A stretch of 64,000 bases of DNA from Pseudomonas gingeri (GTDB taxonomy: Bacteria; Pseudomonadota; Gammaproteobacteria; Pseudomonadales; Pseudomonadaceae), in contig NZ_JACAOS010000022.1 in the NCBI RefSeq assembly GCF_013386165.1, positions 289,369 through 353,368 of the forward strand, in the 5' to 3' direction. Below, in pieces: positions 55,794 through 64,000 of this stretch (position 1 is its first letter; the number at the start of each line of letters is the position of its first letter). The translations under genes and the position numbers were made by a program. The notes under the pieces were generated by a model, which did not search any database, had not been told where the DNA came from, and worked only from the letters and a program-made list of their open reading frames with translations.

Positions 55794-56662
55794 TGAGCAA
55801 TAAATCACTGATCGCCCTGATCCTCGGGGTCATAGTGGCGGTGGCTGCCTGGAACTGCTTCTACATCGTGTTGCAGACCGAGCGGGCTGTCCTGCTGCAA
55901 TTCGGTCGTGTGGTCGAGGCCGATGTCCAGCCGGGCCTGCATGTGAAGATTCCTTACATCAACCAGGTGCGCAAGTTCGACGCCCGTCTGATGACTCTGG
56001 ATGCACCGACACAGCGTTTCCTGACCCTGGAAAAGAAAGCGGTGATGGTCGACGCCTACGCCAAGTGGCGGGTCAAGGACGCCGAGCGCTTCTATACCGC
56101 GACCTCGGGTCTGAAGCAGATTGCCGACGAGCGTCTGTCCCGTCGTCTGGAGTCGGGCCTGCGTGACCAGTTCGGTAAGCGCACCCTGCACGAAGTGGTG
56201 TCCGGTGAGCGCGATGCGCTGATGGCTGACATTACTGCTTCGCTGAACGCCATGGCCGCCAAGGAGCTGGGTATCGAAGTCGTCGATGTCCGGGTCAAGG
56301 CCATCGATCTGCCGAAGGAAGTCAACCGCAGCGTCTTCGAGCGCATGAGCACCGAGCGTGAGCGCGAGGCCCGTGAGCACCGCGCCAAGGGTAACGAATT
56401 GGCCGAAGGCATCCGTGCCGACGCCGATCGCCAGCGCCGTGTGTTGTTGGCCGAAGCTTATCGCCAGTCGGAAGAAGCCCGTGGTGATGGTGACGCCCAG
56501 GCCGCCGCGATCTATTCCAAGGCCTACGGCCAGGACCAGGAGTTCTACGCGTTCTACCGTAGCCTGCGCGCCTACCGTGAAAGCTTTGCGGACAAGAGCG
56601 ACGTACTGGTACTGGACCCGAGCAGCGACTTCTTCCGTTACCTGGAAAAAGCCAAGCCCTGA
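55793..56662 (+). CDS. hflC: FtsH protease modulator subunit HflC
   Basis: This 289-aa partner of HflK has an N-terminal membrane helix at ~5-23 and an SPFH domain (E-R-A-V-L-L-Q-F-G-R-V). A charged coiled coil of R-E-R-E-A-R-E-H-R-A type follows. It is translationally coupled to hflK. Two hairpins follow the gene. Confidence 0.97.
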   Translation: MSNKSLIALILGVIVAVAAWNCFYIVLQTERAVLLQFGRVVEADVQPGLHVKIPYINQVRKFDARLMTLDAPTQRFLTLEKKAVMVDAYAKWRVKDAERFYTATSGLKQIADERLSRRLESGLRDQFGKRTLHEVVSGERDALMADITASLNAMAAKELGIEVVDVRVKAIDLPKEVNRSVFERMSTEREREAREHRAKGNELAEGIRADADRQRRVLLAEAYRQSEEARGDGDAQAAAIYSKAYGQDQEFYAFYRSLRAYRESFADKSDVLVLDPSSDFFRYLEKAKP

Positions 56663-56970
56663 TCCAGAACGCATCGTGTTCCCCCTCCGCCCGGCAGCTA
56701 AAACGCCGGGCGGGGTGATCCTTTCGGAAAACGGGTGTATGATGCGGCAGCCGGGAAATTCCCGGCTTTTTTGCGTCTGCATGCTTCATTAGCTGAAGCA
56801 GGTTGGCAGACAACGGGTTGATCGACCCGACAGGTTTTTCGAGGAAAGTGGTAGACGAAGCCGGTTTCAGGCTGTTCGTCGCGTCGTTCTTGCGCGCGCG
56901 TTAACCATTTTCTGCTTCACTCAAGGCTCGCCTGTGGGCTTGCCGCCCGGATCATTAGGGGAAAGGCGTA
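56663..56970 (+). other. Intergenic region hflC-hisZ
   Basis: This 308-base stretch has no plausible gene. It holds a 9-base-pair hairpin at 56687-56713 (arms CCGCCCGGC/GCCGGGCGG) and the terminator at 56749-56772. Then come about 200 bases that should contain the hisZ promoter, where I see no clear motif beyond GGGGAAAGG before the start. Confidence 0.6.
56749..56772 (+). terminator. Rho-independent terminator after hflKC
   Basis: AGCCGGG (56749-56755) and CCCGGCT (56761-56767) pair around AAATT and are followed by a run of six T residues (56767-56772). Confidence 0.92.
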
Positions 56971-58158
56971 ATGGCAACGGTAGATCGCTGGCTTCTGCCA
57001 GATGGCATCGAAGAAGTACTGCCGCCTGAAGCGGCGCGCATCGAAGTGGCGCGGCGTCAGGTGTTGGACCTGTTCCAGAGCTGGGGCTATGAGTTCGTTG
57101 TCACCCCGCATATCGAGTATCTGGAATCCTTGTTGACCGGCGCCGGCCAGGACCTGGACCTGCGCACCTTCAAGGTGATCGACCCGCAGTCGGGTCGGCA
57201 GATGGGTTTCCGGGCGGATATCACGCCGCAGGTGGCGCGTATCGACGCCCACACCCTGCGTCGCGAAGGCCCGAGCCGCCTGTGCTACGCCGGCAGCGTG
57301 CTGCATGCGCAGCCGCGGGCTTTGTCCTCGTCACGCAGCCCGATCCAGTTGGGCGCCGAGTTGTACGGCGATGCCAGTCCGAGCAGCGACGTCGAGGTCA
57401 TCAGCCTGATGCTGGCGATGCTGCAACTGGCCGATGTGCCGGATGTGCACATGGACCTCGGCCACGTCGGTATCTACCGTGGCTTGGCCCGCGCCGCCGG
57501 CTTGTCCGGTGAGGTGGAGCAACAGTTGTTCGATGCCCTGCAGCGCAAGGCGATCGATGAAGTGATCCAGTTGACCGAAGGTCTGCCGGCCGATCTGGCG
57601 GCCATGCTGCGGGCGCTGGTGGATTTGTGTGGTGGTCGCGAAGTCCTGGCAGCGGCGCGGGTGCGCCTGGCCGGTGCACCGGCACAGGTGACGGCGGCGC
57701 TGGACGACCTGCTGGCGATTGCCGAGCGGCTGTCCGCGCGTTTCCCGCAGTTGCCGCTGTATTTCGACCTGGGCGAGCTGCGCGGTTACCACTACCACAC
57801 CGGTGTGGTGTTCGCGGTGTTCGTCCCGGGTGTCGGCCAGGCCATCGCCCAGGGCGGTCGCTACGACGACATCGGCGCGGACTTCGGGCGTGCGCGTCCG
57901 GCGACGGGCTTTTCCACCGATTTGAAAACCCTGGTGACCCTGGGGCGTGCCGAGATCGAGTTACCGTCTGGCGGTATCTGGATGCCTGACAGCACGGATG
58001 CGGCACTCTGGCAGTTGGTTTGCCAGTTGCGCGGTGAGGGTCAGCGTGTGGTCCAGGGCTTGCCCGGACAACCATTGGCCGCCGCCCGCGAAGCGGACTG
58101 CGACCGGCAATTGATTCAGCAGAACGGGCTTTGGCAAGTATTGCCGCTGGCTTCTTGA
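56971..58158 (+). CDS. hisZ: ATP phosphoribosyltransferase regulatory subunit HisZ
   Basis: HisZ is a catalytically inactive histidyl-tRNA-synthetase-like subunit that activates and regulates short-form HisG in histidine synthesis. The 395-aa product has class II synthetase motifs in degenerate form: R-A-D-I-T-P-Q-V-A-R-I-D, then Q-L-G-A-E-L-Y-G, then G-G-R-Y-D-D-I-G. It lacks the C-terminal anticodon-binding domain. Location between hflC and purA is usual for Pseudomonas. Confidence 0.95.
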   Translation: MATVDRWLLPDGIEEVLPPEAARIEVARRQVLDLFQSWGYEFVVTPHIEYLESLLTGAGQDLDLRTFKVIDPQSGRQMGFRADITPQVARIDAHTLRREGPSRLCYAGSVLHAQPRALSSSRSPIQLGAELYGDASPSSDVEVISLMLAMLQLADVPDVHMDLGHVGIYRGLARAAGLSGEVEQQLFDALQRKAIDEVIQLTEGLPADLAAMLRALVDLCGGREVLAAARVRLAGAPAQVTAALDDLLAIAERLSARFPQLPLYFDLGELRGYHYHTGVVFAVFVPGVGQAIAQGGRYDDIGADFGRARPATGFSTDLKTLVTLGRAEIELPSGGIWMPDSTDAALWQLVCQLRGEGQRVVQGLPGQPLAAAREADCDRQLIQQNGLWQVLPLAS

Positions 58159-58212
58159 GTTTTCCCGCCGGCGGCTGCCGGCACCAAGTTTGCGCGAATG
58201 AGGACAAGTGTT

Positions 58213-59502
58213 ATGGGTAAGAATGTCGTAGTCCTGGGCACCCAGTGGGGTGATGAGGGCAAAGGCAAGATCGTTGATCTGCTGACCGAACATGCTGCCG
58301 CCGTGGTGCGCTATCAAGGCGGCCACAACGCTGGCCACACCCTGGTGATCGACGGTGAGAAAACCGTCCTGCACCTGATCCCGTCGGGTGTCCTGCGCGA
58401 AGGCGTGCAGTGCCTGATCGGTAACGGCGTTGTGGTTGCACCGGATGCCCTGCTGCGGGAAATCACCAAGCTGGAAGAGAAAGGCGTACCGGTGCGCGAG
58501 CGCCTGCGTATCAGCCCGTCCTGCCCGCTGATCCTGTCCTTCCACGTCGCGCTGGACCAGGCCCGTGAAAAGGCGCGTGGCGAGCTGAAGATCGGTACGA
58601 CCGGTCGCGGCATCGGCCCGGCCTACGAAGACAAGGTTGCGCGTCGTGGCCTGCGTGTTGGCGATCTGCTCAACATGCCGCGCTTCTCGGACAAGCTGCG
58701 TGAGCTGGTGGAATACCACAACTTCATGCTGGTCGGTTACTACAAAGAGCCGGCCATCGACTACGACAAGACTCTGGCCGAGTGCAAGGAATACGCTGAG
58801 CTGCTCAAGCCGCTGATGTTGGACGTGACGGCCGAGCTGCACGACCTGCGTCGCGCTGGCAAAGACATCATGTTCGAAGGCGCCCAAGGTTCGTTGCTCG
58901 ACATCGATCACGGCACCTACCCGTACGTGACCAGCTCCAACACCACCGCTGGCGGCGTTGCCACCGGCTCGGGTGTCGGCCCTATGTTCCTGGACTACAT
59001 TCTGGGCATCACCAAGGCTTACACCACCCGTGTAGGTTCGGGTCCATTCCCGACTGAGCTGTTCGACGAAGTCGGCGCGCACCTGGCCAAGCAAGGTCAC
59101 GAGTTCGGCGCGACCACTGGCCGTGCTCGTCGTTGTGGCTGGTTCGACGCGGTCATCCTGCGTCGCGCTATCGATGTGAACAGCATCTCGGGCATCTGCC
59201 TGACCAAGCTGGACGTACTCGACGGTCTGGAAGCCATCAACATCTGTGTCGGCTACAAAGATGCAGAGGGTAAGGACGTTGCCCCGACTGACGCTGACAG
59301 CTACCTGGGCCTGCAGCCTGTGTACGAAGAAGTGCCGGGCTGGACCGAATCGACCGTGGGTGCCAAAACCCTGGAGGAGCTGCCAGCTAACGCCCGTGCC
59401 TACATCAAACGTGTTGAAGAGCTGATTGGCGCGCCGATCGACATTATTTCGACAGGTCCGGATCGCAACGAAACCATCGTTCTGCGTCACCCGTTCGCCT
59501 GA
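58213..59502 (+). CDS. purA: Adenylosuccinate synthetase
   Basis: PurA makes adenylosuccinate from IMP, aspartate and GTP. The 429-aa product begins with the GTP/IMP loop G-T-Q-W-G-D-E-G-K-G-K. Later come G-H-N-A-G-H-T and the C-terminal T-G-R-A-R-R-C-G-W-F-D. The ATG at 58213 is the family start. A strong terminator follows. Confidence 0.98.
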   Translation: MGKNVVVLGTQWGDEGKGKIVDLLTEHAAAVVRYQGGHNAGHTLVIDGEKTVLHLIPSGVLREGVQCLIGNGVVVAPDALLREITKLEEKGVPVRERLRISPSCPLILSFHVALDQAREKARGELKIGTTGRGIGPAYEDKVARRGLRVGDLLNMPRFSDKLRELVEYHNFMLVGYYKEPAIDYDKTLAECKEYAELLKPLMLDVTAELHDLRRAGKDIMFEGAQGSLLDIDHGTYPYVTSSNTTAGGVATGSGVGPMFLDYILGITKAYTTRVGSGPFPTELFDEVGAHLAKQGHEFGATTGRARRCGWFDAVILRRAIDVNSISGICLTKLDVLDGLEAINICVGYKDAEGKDVAPTDADSYLGLQPVYEEVPGWTESTVGAKTLEELPANARAYIKRVEELIGAPIDIISTGPDRNETIVLRHPFA

Positions 59503-59521
59503 TAAGCGATTGATGTAGATC

Positions 59522-59549
59522 ACAAAGGGCCCCTTTTGGGGTCCTTTGT
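59522..59549 (+). terminator. Rho-independent terminator after purA
   Basis: Twelve base pairs (59522-59533 with 59538-59549, one G-T pair) around a TTTT loop, ending in CCTTTGTCGTTT. Confidence 0.9.
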
Positions 59550-59642
59550 CGTTTCTGCCTGTTGTTCGGCACGGGCCTTGCTGGGATTATCCTCTAAAAA
59601 GGGTGCCATCAAATTAATGGCGCCAAAGTCGAGGAATCTCCA

Positions 59643-61577
59643 GTGTCGGCCGTTCTCTCACTGTTACAAAGCCGTTTACTGCGGCCTGTGTTCGTTACCC
59701 TGGGTATCGCTCTTTTGGTGCAGGTGCTGGTGGCGGTTGCTCTGACCCGAAGCACAGTCACTGCGCTGGAGGCTGATCTGGGCACTCGTCTGGGGATCGA
59801 CAGCCAGAAGCTGTCCGGCGAGCTGGAGCAGGCTGGCAAGGAAGTGACGTCGAGTCTCGACAATCTTTCGGTCAGCACGCGCCAGCGCCTGACCAGCGGC
59901 TTGTCCTCGCGCTTGAAGGATGAGCAGGCCCAGTTGCGTACGGCGTTGGAGAAGGATCTACGGGATTCGGCCAACGACATGGCGCAGTTGCTCGCCTCCG
60001 TGGCCCCGCGGGCCATGTGGGACAACGACGTCCCCACCCTTTCCGAATTCGCCCGACGTGCCCAGCGCAATCCGAACGTACTGTTCGTGGTCTATGACGA
60101 TGCCACCGGCGAGCACCTGACCCGCTACCTGAACCGGGAAAACCCGATCAACCAGGCCCTTTTGGCCAAGGGCGAGGGTGAGCGGGCCTTGGACAAGGTG
60201 CTCAACGCGGCGAAGAATGATCCTTCGGTCTATTACCTCGAGGCTTCGATCAGCCCCAACGGCGTGGAAATCGGCAAGGTGCGCATGGGCGTTTCCACGG
60301 CCTCGGTCGAGACGGACCTGAAGGCGCTGGACCAGCGTTTCAGTACCTTGATCGCCAGCAGCGACAAGCTGGTGGGCGACAGCCTGCAAGGGGCTGCTGC
60401 GGATAGTTCCAAGGCGATGCAGGCCCGCTTGCAGTCGGCACAGGCCACGGCTTCGCAAATGCAGGTCAATACCACGGCAACGGTGCAGGACGCCGCGCAA
60501 ACCTTGCGCTGGCGGATCGGCATGGGCCTGGCCCTGGTCGGTCTCGGCGTCTTGCTGTTGCTGGCGGTGGTGCTGGGGCGGCGGGTGGTCAACAAACTGC
60601 ATTTGCTGATCGCTGCGTTGAATGACCTGGCGGCCGGGGAGGGTGATCTGACCAAGCGTGTCCAGCTCAGCAGCAATGACGAGATCGGCGACATGGCGTC
60701 GGCGGTGAACCGCTTTGTCGACAAGCTGCAGCCCATCGTGCGTGAGGCGGGTGATGTGGCCCAGCGTACGGGGGTGGAAATCGGCCAGATGACCTTGCGC
60801 AACGCCGGGGCCGATGCTGCCGCCGGATTGCAGCGTGACGAAGTGGCGCAGAGCTTGCGCGAGCTGTCGAAGATGGCGGATGACGCCCAGGCCGAGAGCC
60901 ATGCGATGCAGGCGGCGTTGAAGCAGGTGGTGGATATTCGCCAGGCGACCAATGAAAACACTCGGACCTCGACCCAGGTCGGCAATCTGATTGAGGCGTT
61001 GGCCGGGCAGGTGGATACCGGTGCCAAGGTGATCGAGCGGTTGGCGCAGCAGAGTGAACAGATTGAAGTGGTGCTGACGGTGATTCACGGGATTGCCGAG
61101 CAGACCAACCTGCTGGCCCTGAACGCGGCCATCGAGGCGGCGCGGGCGGGTGAAACCGGTCGCGGGTTTGCCGTGGTGGCGGATGAGGTGCGGGCGTTGG
61201 CGAGCAAGACGCAAAGCTCCACCGGCGATATCCAGGCGCATATCGGTGCCTTGCAGCAGGGTGCGCGGGAGGCCGTGGCGGCCATTGGTCAGGCAGGGCG
61301 CCAGGCCAGTGAAGGATTGGCGGTGTTGCGCAGCAGTGTGAAGCTGCAGCAGAGCGTGCAGTCGTCGGTGGAGCAGGTGCACGCGGCGATTGGTCTGGCG
61401 ACCCAGGCGGCGGCGCACCAGGCCGAGGGCGCGCATGCGGTGCGTGGGCGGGTCGAGGTGATCCATGCCCAGGCCGAGCGCGCGGCGCAGGCGGTGGTGG
61501 AGACCACGGCCAGCGGCAAGGTGCTGGACAGTCTGGCGGGGCAGCTCAAGGCGAGTCTGGGGCAGTTCCGGGCCTGA
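59643..61577 (+). CDS. Methyl-accepting chemotaxis protein
   Basis: This 644-aa chemoreceptor has a transmembrane helix at ~14-34, a ~245-residue periplasmic sensor region, a second helix at ~283-310 and a HAMP domain. The signalling domain carries the highly conserved hairpin tip E-Q-T-N-L-L-A-L-N-A-A-I-E-A-A-R-A-G, which docks CheA/CheW. The sensor region is helical and Ala/Ser-rich rather than a clear dCache; the ligand is unknown. The start is GTG with GAGGAA upstream. No CheR-binding pentapeptide is seen at the C-terminus. Confidence 0.93.
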   Translation: MSAVLSLLQSRLLRPVFVTLGIALLVQVLVAVALTRSTVTALEADLGTRLGIDSQKLSGELEQAGKEVTSSLDNLSVSTRQRLTSGLSSRLKDEQAQLRTALEKDLRDSANDMAQLLASVAPRAMWDNDVPTLSEFARRAQRNPNVLFVVYDDATGEHLTRYLNRENPINQALLAKGEGERALDKVLNAAKNDPSVYYLEASISPNGVEIGKVRMGVSTASVETDLKALDQRFSTLIASSDKLVGDSLQGAAADSSKAMQARLQSAQATASQMQVNTTATVQDAAQTLRWRIGMGLALVGLGVLLLLAVVLGRRVVNKLHLLIAALNDLAAGEGDLTKRVQLSSNDEIGDMASAVNRFVDKLQPIVREAGDVAQRTGVEIGQMTLRNAGADAAAGLQRDEVAQSLRELSKMADDAQAESHAMQAALKQVVDIRQATNENTRTSTQVGNLIEALAGQVDTGAKVIERLAQQSEQIEVVLTVIHGIAEQTNLLALNAAIEAARAGETGRGFAVVADEVRALASKTQSSTGDIQAHIGALQQGAREAVAAIGQAGRQASEGLAVLRSSVKLQQSVQSSVEQVHAAIGLATQAAAHQAEGAHAVRGRVEVIHAQAERAAQAVVETTASGKVLDSLAGQLKASLGQFRA

Positions 61578-61649
61578 CTGTTTGCTGGAGGAGGGCCTGT
61601 CTGCGGTGGCGGTGCTAGCCCTTGTGCCGGTGAAGTCGAACGCGGTTTT

Positions 61650-61782
61650 GTGGTGAGCGGGCTTGCCCGCGCTGGGGTGCGAAGCGCCCCCAAAACCTCT
61701 GAACTCGGTGCATCAGGCAGATTGAGTTGATCGGTTTTACGGCTGCTTCGCAGCCGAGCGCGGGCAAGCCCGCTCGCCACAG
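61650..61782. repeat. Inverted pair of REP elements (REPIN) after the chemoreceptor gene
   Basis: GGTGAGCGGGCTTGCCCGCG at the left faces CGCGGGCAAGCCCGCTCGCC at the right. It is closely similar in layout to 7140-7272, including the internal GGTGCGAAGCGCCC-like and GCTTCGCAGC palindromes. Confidence 0.88.
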
Positions 61783-61822
61783 AAGTGTCGAGTGCCCAAG
61801 AAATTGCGGGGAACAGAAATGC

Positions 61823-61844
61823 AAAAAACCCGCTTTCGCGGGTT
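61823..61844 (-). terminator. Terminator of the downstream tRNA-Leu copy
   Basis: On the minus strand AACCCGC and GCGGGTT pair around GAAA and lead into TTTTTT (61823-61828). It lies 36 bases beyond the tRNA 3' end. Confidence 0.9.
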
Positions 61845-61879
61845 CTTGGTAAATTCCAGATAAACTCTGAAATTTGAAT

Positions 61880-61966
61880 TGGTGCCCAGAAGAAGACTCG
61901 AACTTCCACGACCTTGCGGTCACCAGCACCTGAAGCTGGCGTGTCTACCAATTTCACCATCTGGGC
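61880..61966 (-). tRNA. tRNA-Leu (anticodon CAG), copy 2
   Basis: This 87-base cloverleaf, with the 3' CCA encoded, reads CUG codons. The acceptor arms are GCCCAGA/TCTGGGC and the anticodon arm is CCAGC-TTCAGGT-GCTGG with CAG in the loop. A long variable arm typical of Leu tRNAs (GACCGCAAGGTC) and the T loop GTTCGAGTC are present. The body is identical to the copy at 62195-62281. Confidence 0.97.
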
Positions 61967-62001
61967 AGCATCAGCAGCGTTGTGCGCCGTTGATGGACCG
62001 C

Positions 62002-62030
62002 ACTATACGGAGCGGCTTTTGATCTGTAAA
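62002..62030 (-). promoter_or_regulatory. Promoter of tRNA-Leu copy 2
   Basis: On the minus strand TTTACA (62030-62025) and TATAGT (62007-62002) are 17 bases apart, a good sigma-70 promoter about 36 bases upstream of the tRNA. Confidence 0.85.
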
Positions 62031-62136
62031 CCCCTGTTTTTGCTTTTAATTAAATCTCGGGTGCGAGTTTGCCGTTCGTCATGCTTCCGTGAGGGGCGGG
62101 CGCACCGAGTTCAGGAAATGGCAGGGGCAGAAACGC

Positions 62137-62160
62137 AAAAACCCGCTTTCGCGGGTTTTT
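62137..62160 (-). terminator. Terminator of the upstream tRNA-Leu copy
   Basis: AAAAACCCGC and GCGGGTTTTT pair around a 4-base loop; on the minus strand it ends in a T run. It lies between the two tRNA genes, so each gene is its own transcription unit. Confidence 0.9.
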
Positions 62161-62194
62161 GTGAGATTCCAGAGTGTTACTCTGAAATTTGAAT

Positions 62195-62281
62195 TGGTGC
62201 CCAGAAGAAGACTCGAACTTCCACGACCTTGCGGTCACCAGCACCTGAAGCTGGCGTGTCTACCAATTTCACCATCTGGGC
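62195..62281 (-). tRNA. tRNA-Leu (anticodon CAG), copy 1
   Basis: Identical in sequence to 61880-61966, with encoded CCA and a CAG anticodon. The two genes, each with its own promoter and terminator, form a tandem repeat of about 315 bases. Confidence 0.97.
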
Positions 62282-62315
62282 AGTATCGTCAACGTCTCCG
62301 TCGTCGATGGCGCGC

Positions 62316-62344
62316 ACTATACGGACGCGCCTTTTAACTGTAAA
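62316..62344 (-). promoter_or_regulatory. Promoter of tRNA-Leu copy 1
   Basis: On the minus strand TTTACA (62344-62339) and TATAGT (62321-62316) with a 17-base spacer, the same layout as for the other copy although the spacer bases differ. Confidence 0.85.
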
Positions 62345-62505
62345 CCCCTGTCATGAAAAAAACCAAGAAAAACGCTTCAATGTGCTTCAGGCGGCATTTT
62401 TCACGCTGACAAATGGGTTTTAAGGCGGCCTGTGTGCCTGAAATTTCCCGTTTCAATACGCGTATGCCAAACTAACCCGCATATAGACAAGGTGAAATTT
62501 ATCTA

Positions 62506-64000
62506 ATGGCCGATTGGCAGTCCCTCGATCCCGAGGCCGCTCGTGAAGCGGAAAAATACGAAAACCCCATTCCTAGCCGCGAGCTTATCCTGGCGCACCT
62601 GTCCGAGCGTGGATCGCCGGCCAGTCGCGAGGAGCTGGTGGATGAGTTCGGTCTGACCACTGAAGATCAGATCGAGGCTCTGCGCCGTCGCCTTCGTGCC
62701 ATGGAGCGCGATGCGCAACTGATTTACACCCGCCGCGGTACCTACGCGCCGGTGGACAAGCTCGACCTGATCCTGGGCCGCATCGCCGGTCACCGCGACG
62801 GCTTCGGTTTCCTGATCCCGGACGACGGCAGCGACGACCTGTTCATGAGCCCGGCGCAAATGCGCCTGGTGTTCGATGGCGACCGTGCCCTGGCGCGGGT
62901 CTCCGGCCTCGATCGCCGTGGGCGTCGTGAAGGCGTGATCGTCGAAGTCGTGTCCCGTGCCCATGAGAGCATCGTCGGGCGTTACTTCGAAGAAGGCGGC
63001 ATCGGCTTTGTCGTGGCGGATAACCCGAAGATCCAGCAGGAAGTGCTGGTGACCCCGGGCCGCAATGCCGACGCCCGTGTCGGTCAGTTCGTCGAGGTGA
63101 AAATCACCCACTGGCCGACGCCGCGCTTCCAGCCCCAGGGCGATGTGATCGAAGTGGTGGGCAACTACATGGCGCCCGGCATGGAAATCGATGTCGCGCT
63201 GCGCACCTACGACATTCCCCACGTCTGGCCCGAGGCCGTGCTCAAGGAAGCTGCCAAGCTCAAGCCGGAAGTCGAGGAGAAGGACAAAGAGAAGCGCATC
63301 GACCTGCGCCATCTGCCGTTCGTCACCATTGACGGCGAAGACGCTCGCGACTTCGACGATGCGGTCTACTGCGAAGCCAAGCCGGGCAAGCTGCGCCTGT
63401 TCTCCGGCGGCTGGAAGTTGTACGTGGCGATTGCCGACGTTTCCAGCTACGTGAAGATCGGTTCGGCGCTGGACGCCGAATCCCAGGTGCGCGGTAACTC
63501 GGTGTACTTCCCCGAGCGCGTCGTACCGATGCTGCCTGAGCAATTGTCCAACGGCCTGTGCTCGCTGAACCCGCACGTCGACCGTTTGGCGATGGTCTGC
63601 GAGATGACCATCAACAAAAGCGGGCAGATGACCGACTACGTGTTCTACGAAGCGGTGATCCACTCCCATGCCCGCCTGACCTACAACAAGGTCAGCGCGA
63701 TCCTGGAGCAGCCGAAGACCACCGAAGCGAAGAAGCTGCGTGGCGAGTATTCGGAAGTGGTTCCGGATCTCAAGCAGCTCTACGCCCTGTACAAGGTCCT
63801 GCTGGCGGCCCGTCATACCCGTGGCGCCATCGACTTCGAAACCCAGGAAACGCGGATCATCTTCGGTTCCGAGCGCAAGATCGCGGAAATCCGTCCGACC
63901 ACCCGCAACGACGCCCACAAGCTGATCGAGGAATGCATGCTGGCGGCCAACGTGGCCACCGCCGAGTTCCTCAAGAAGCACGAGATTCCTGCTCTGTACC
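62506..64000 (+). CDS. rnr: Ribonuclease R, N-terminal part (cut by window edge)
   Basis: The first ~498 codons of the 3'-to-5' exoribonuclease RNase R, which degrades structured RNA. A winged-helix region at ~20-85 precedes two cold-shock (OB) domains (G-H-R-D-G-F-G-F-L-I-P, G-R-Y-F-E-E-G-G-I-G-F-V). The RNB catalytic domain then starts, with D-G-E-D-A-R-D-F-D-D-A-V carrying the metal-binding aspartates. The frame is open to the last base. The start at 62506 gives the family N-terminus. Confidence 0.96.
   Translation, partial: MADWQSLDPEAAREAEKYENPIPSRELILAHLSERGSPASREELVDEFGLTTEDQIEALRRRLRAMERDAQLIYTRRGTYAPVDKLDLILGRIAGHRDGFGFLIPDDGSDDLFMSPAQMRLVFDGDRALARVSGLDRRGRREGVIVEVVSRAHESIVGRYFEEGGIGFVVADNPKIQQEVLVTPGRNADARVGQFVEVKITHWPTPRFQPQGDVIEVVGNYMAPGMEIDVALRTYDIPHVWPEAVLKEAAKLKPEVEEKDKEKRIDLRHLPFVTIDGEDARDFDDAVYCEAKPGKLRLFSGGWKLYVAIADVSSYVKIGSALDAESQVRGNSVYFPERVVPMLPEQLSNGLCSLNPHVDRLAMVCEMTINKSGQMTDYVFYEAVIHSHARLTYNKVSAILEQPKTTEAKKLRGEYSEVVPDLKQLYALYKVLLAARHTRGAIDFETQETRIIFGSERKIAEIRPTTRNDAHKLIEECMLAANVATAEFLKKHEIPALY

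Noticed and set aside
52968..55808. 946-codon open frame on the minus strand across hfq, hflX and hflK
   Set aside because: It is the mirror of three certain genes in GC-rich DNA, has low-complexity composition and no domain.
56663..56970. A small DUF2065-type gene between hflC and hisZ, as in other pseudomonads
   Set aside because: No frame on either strand of the right length encodes such a membrane protein; the gap holds hairpins and a promoter region only.

Overview
The window is chromosomal DNA of a Pseudomonas, most likely of the P. fluorescens group. Three things point there. The GC content is high. Housekeeping genes follow an order I know from Pseudomonas (waaA; tolC-thiC; nudF-yqiB-cpdA-yqiA-parE-parC; serB-psd-rhdA-HDOD-motAB-rsgA-orn; queG-nnrD-tsaE-amiB-mutL-miaA-hfq-hflX-hflK-hflC-hisZ-purA-rnr). 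REP palindromes of the Pseudomonas kind (core GAGCGGGCTTGCCCGC) lie between genes. No phage, insertion sequence, integrase or CRISPR array was seen.

Region by region. 1-4.8 kb: the start of an FAD oxidoreductase, an SMR multidrug pump divergent from a LysR regulator, Kdo transferase (waaA) and the outer-membrane channel tolC. 4.9-8.6 kb: a TPP riboswitch with a structured leader, thiC and the probable hydroxymethylpyrimidine transporter cytX. 8.6-19.7 kb: an RsiV-like lipoprotein, nudF, yqiB, an inserted pair (2OG-Fe(II) oxygenase-like plus WaaC-like heptosyltransferase), cpdA, yqiA, topoisomerase IV (parE, parC) and a PqiC-type lipoprotein. 19.8-31.9 kb: an AhpA/Smp-type membrane protein divergent from serB, a PilZ-like protein, psd, rhdA, an HDOD protein, motAB with a good FliA-type promoter, rsgA and orn. 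32.0-46.0 kb: a TRIC-type channel gene and then a four-gene accessory cassette. 46.1-62 kb: queG, nnrD, tsaE, amiB, mutL, miaA, hfq, hflX, hflKC, hisZ, purA, a chemoreceptor, a REP pair and two tandem tRNA-Leu(CAG) genes. rnr runs off the right edge.

The most unusual part is 32778-46049. Two giant paralogous proteins (1361 and 1416 aa) bracket two unrelated orphan proteins (1005 and 614 aa), all on the + strand and closely spaced. Both giants have a His...Cys pair in the sequence context and spacing of the autoprocessing cysteine protease (peptidase C80) of clostridial toxins TcdA/TcdB. Further on, both carry a long hydrophobic segment like the TcdA/TcdB pore/translocation region. Both also have a furin-type R-x-K-R site upstream of the protease-like region. 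Their N-terminal halves have diverged while their C-terminal halves are almost identical. I read this as a modular toxin or effector locus. The family link comes from motif reading only and no search was run.

The rest is conserved core genome: envelope biogenesis (waaA, psd, amiB), thiamine synthesis and salvage, DNA topology and repair, tRNA modification (queG, tsaE, miaA), RNA turnover (orn, hfq, rnr), protein quality control (hflKC) and motility (motAB, chemoreceptor).
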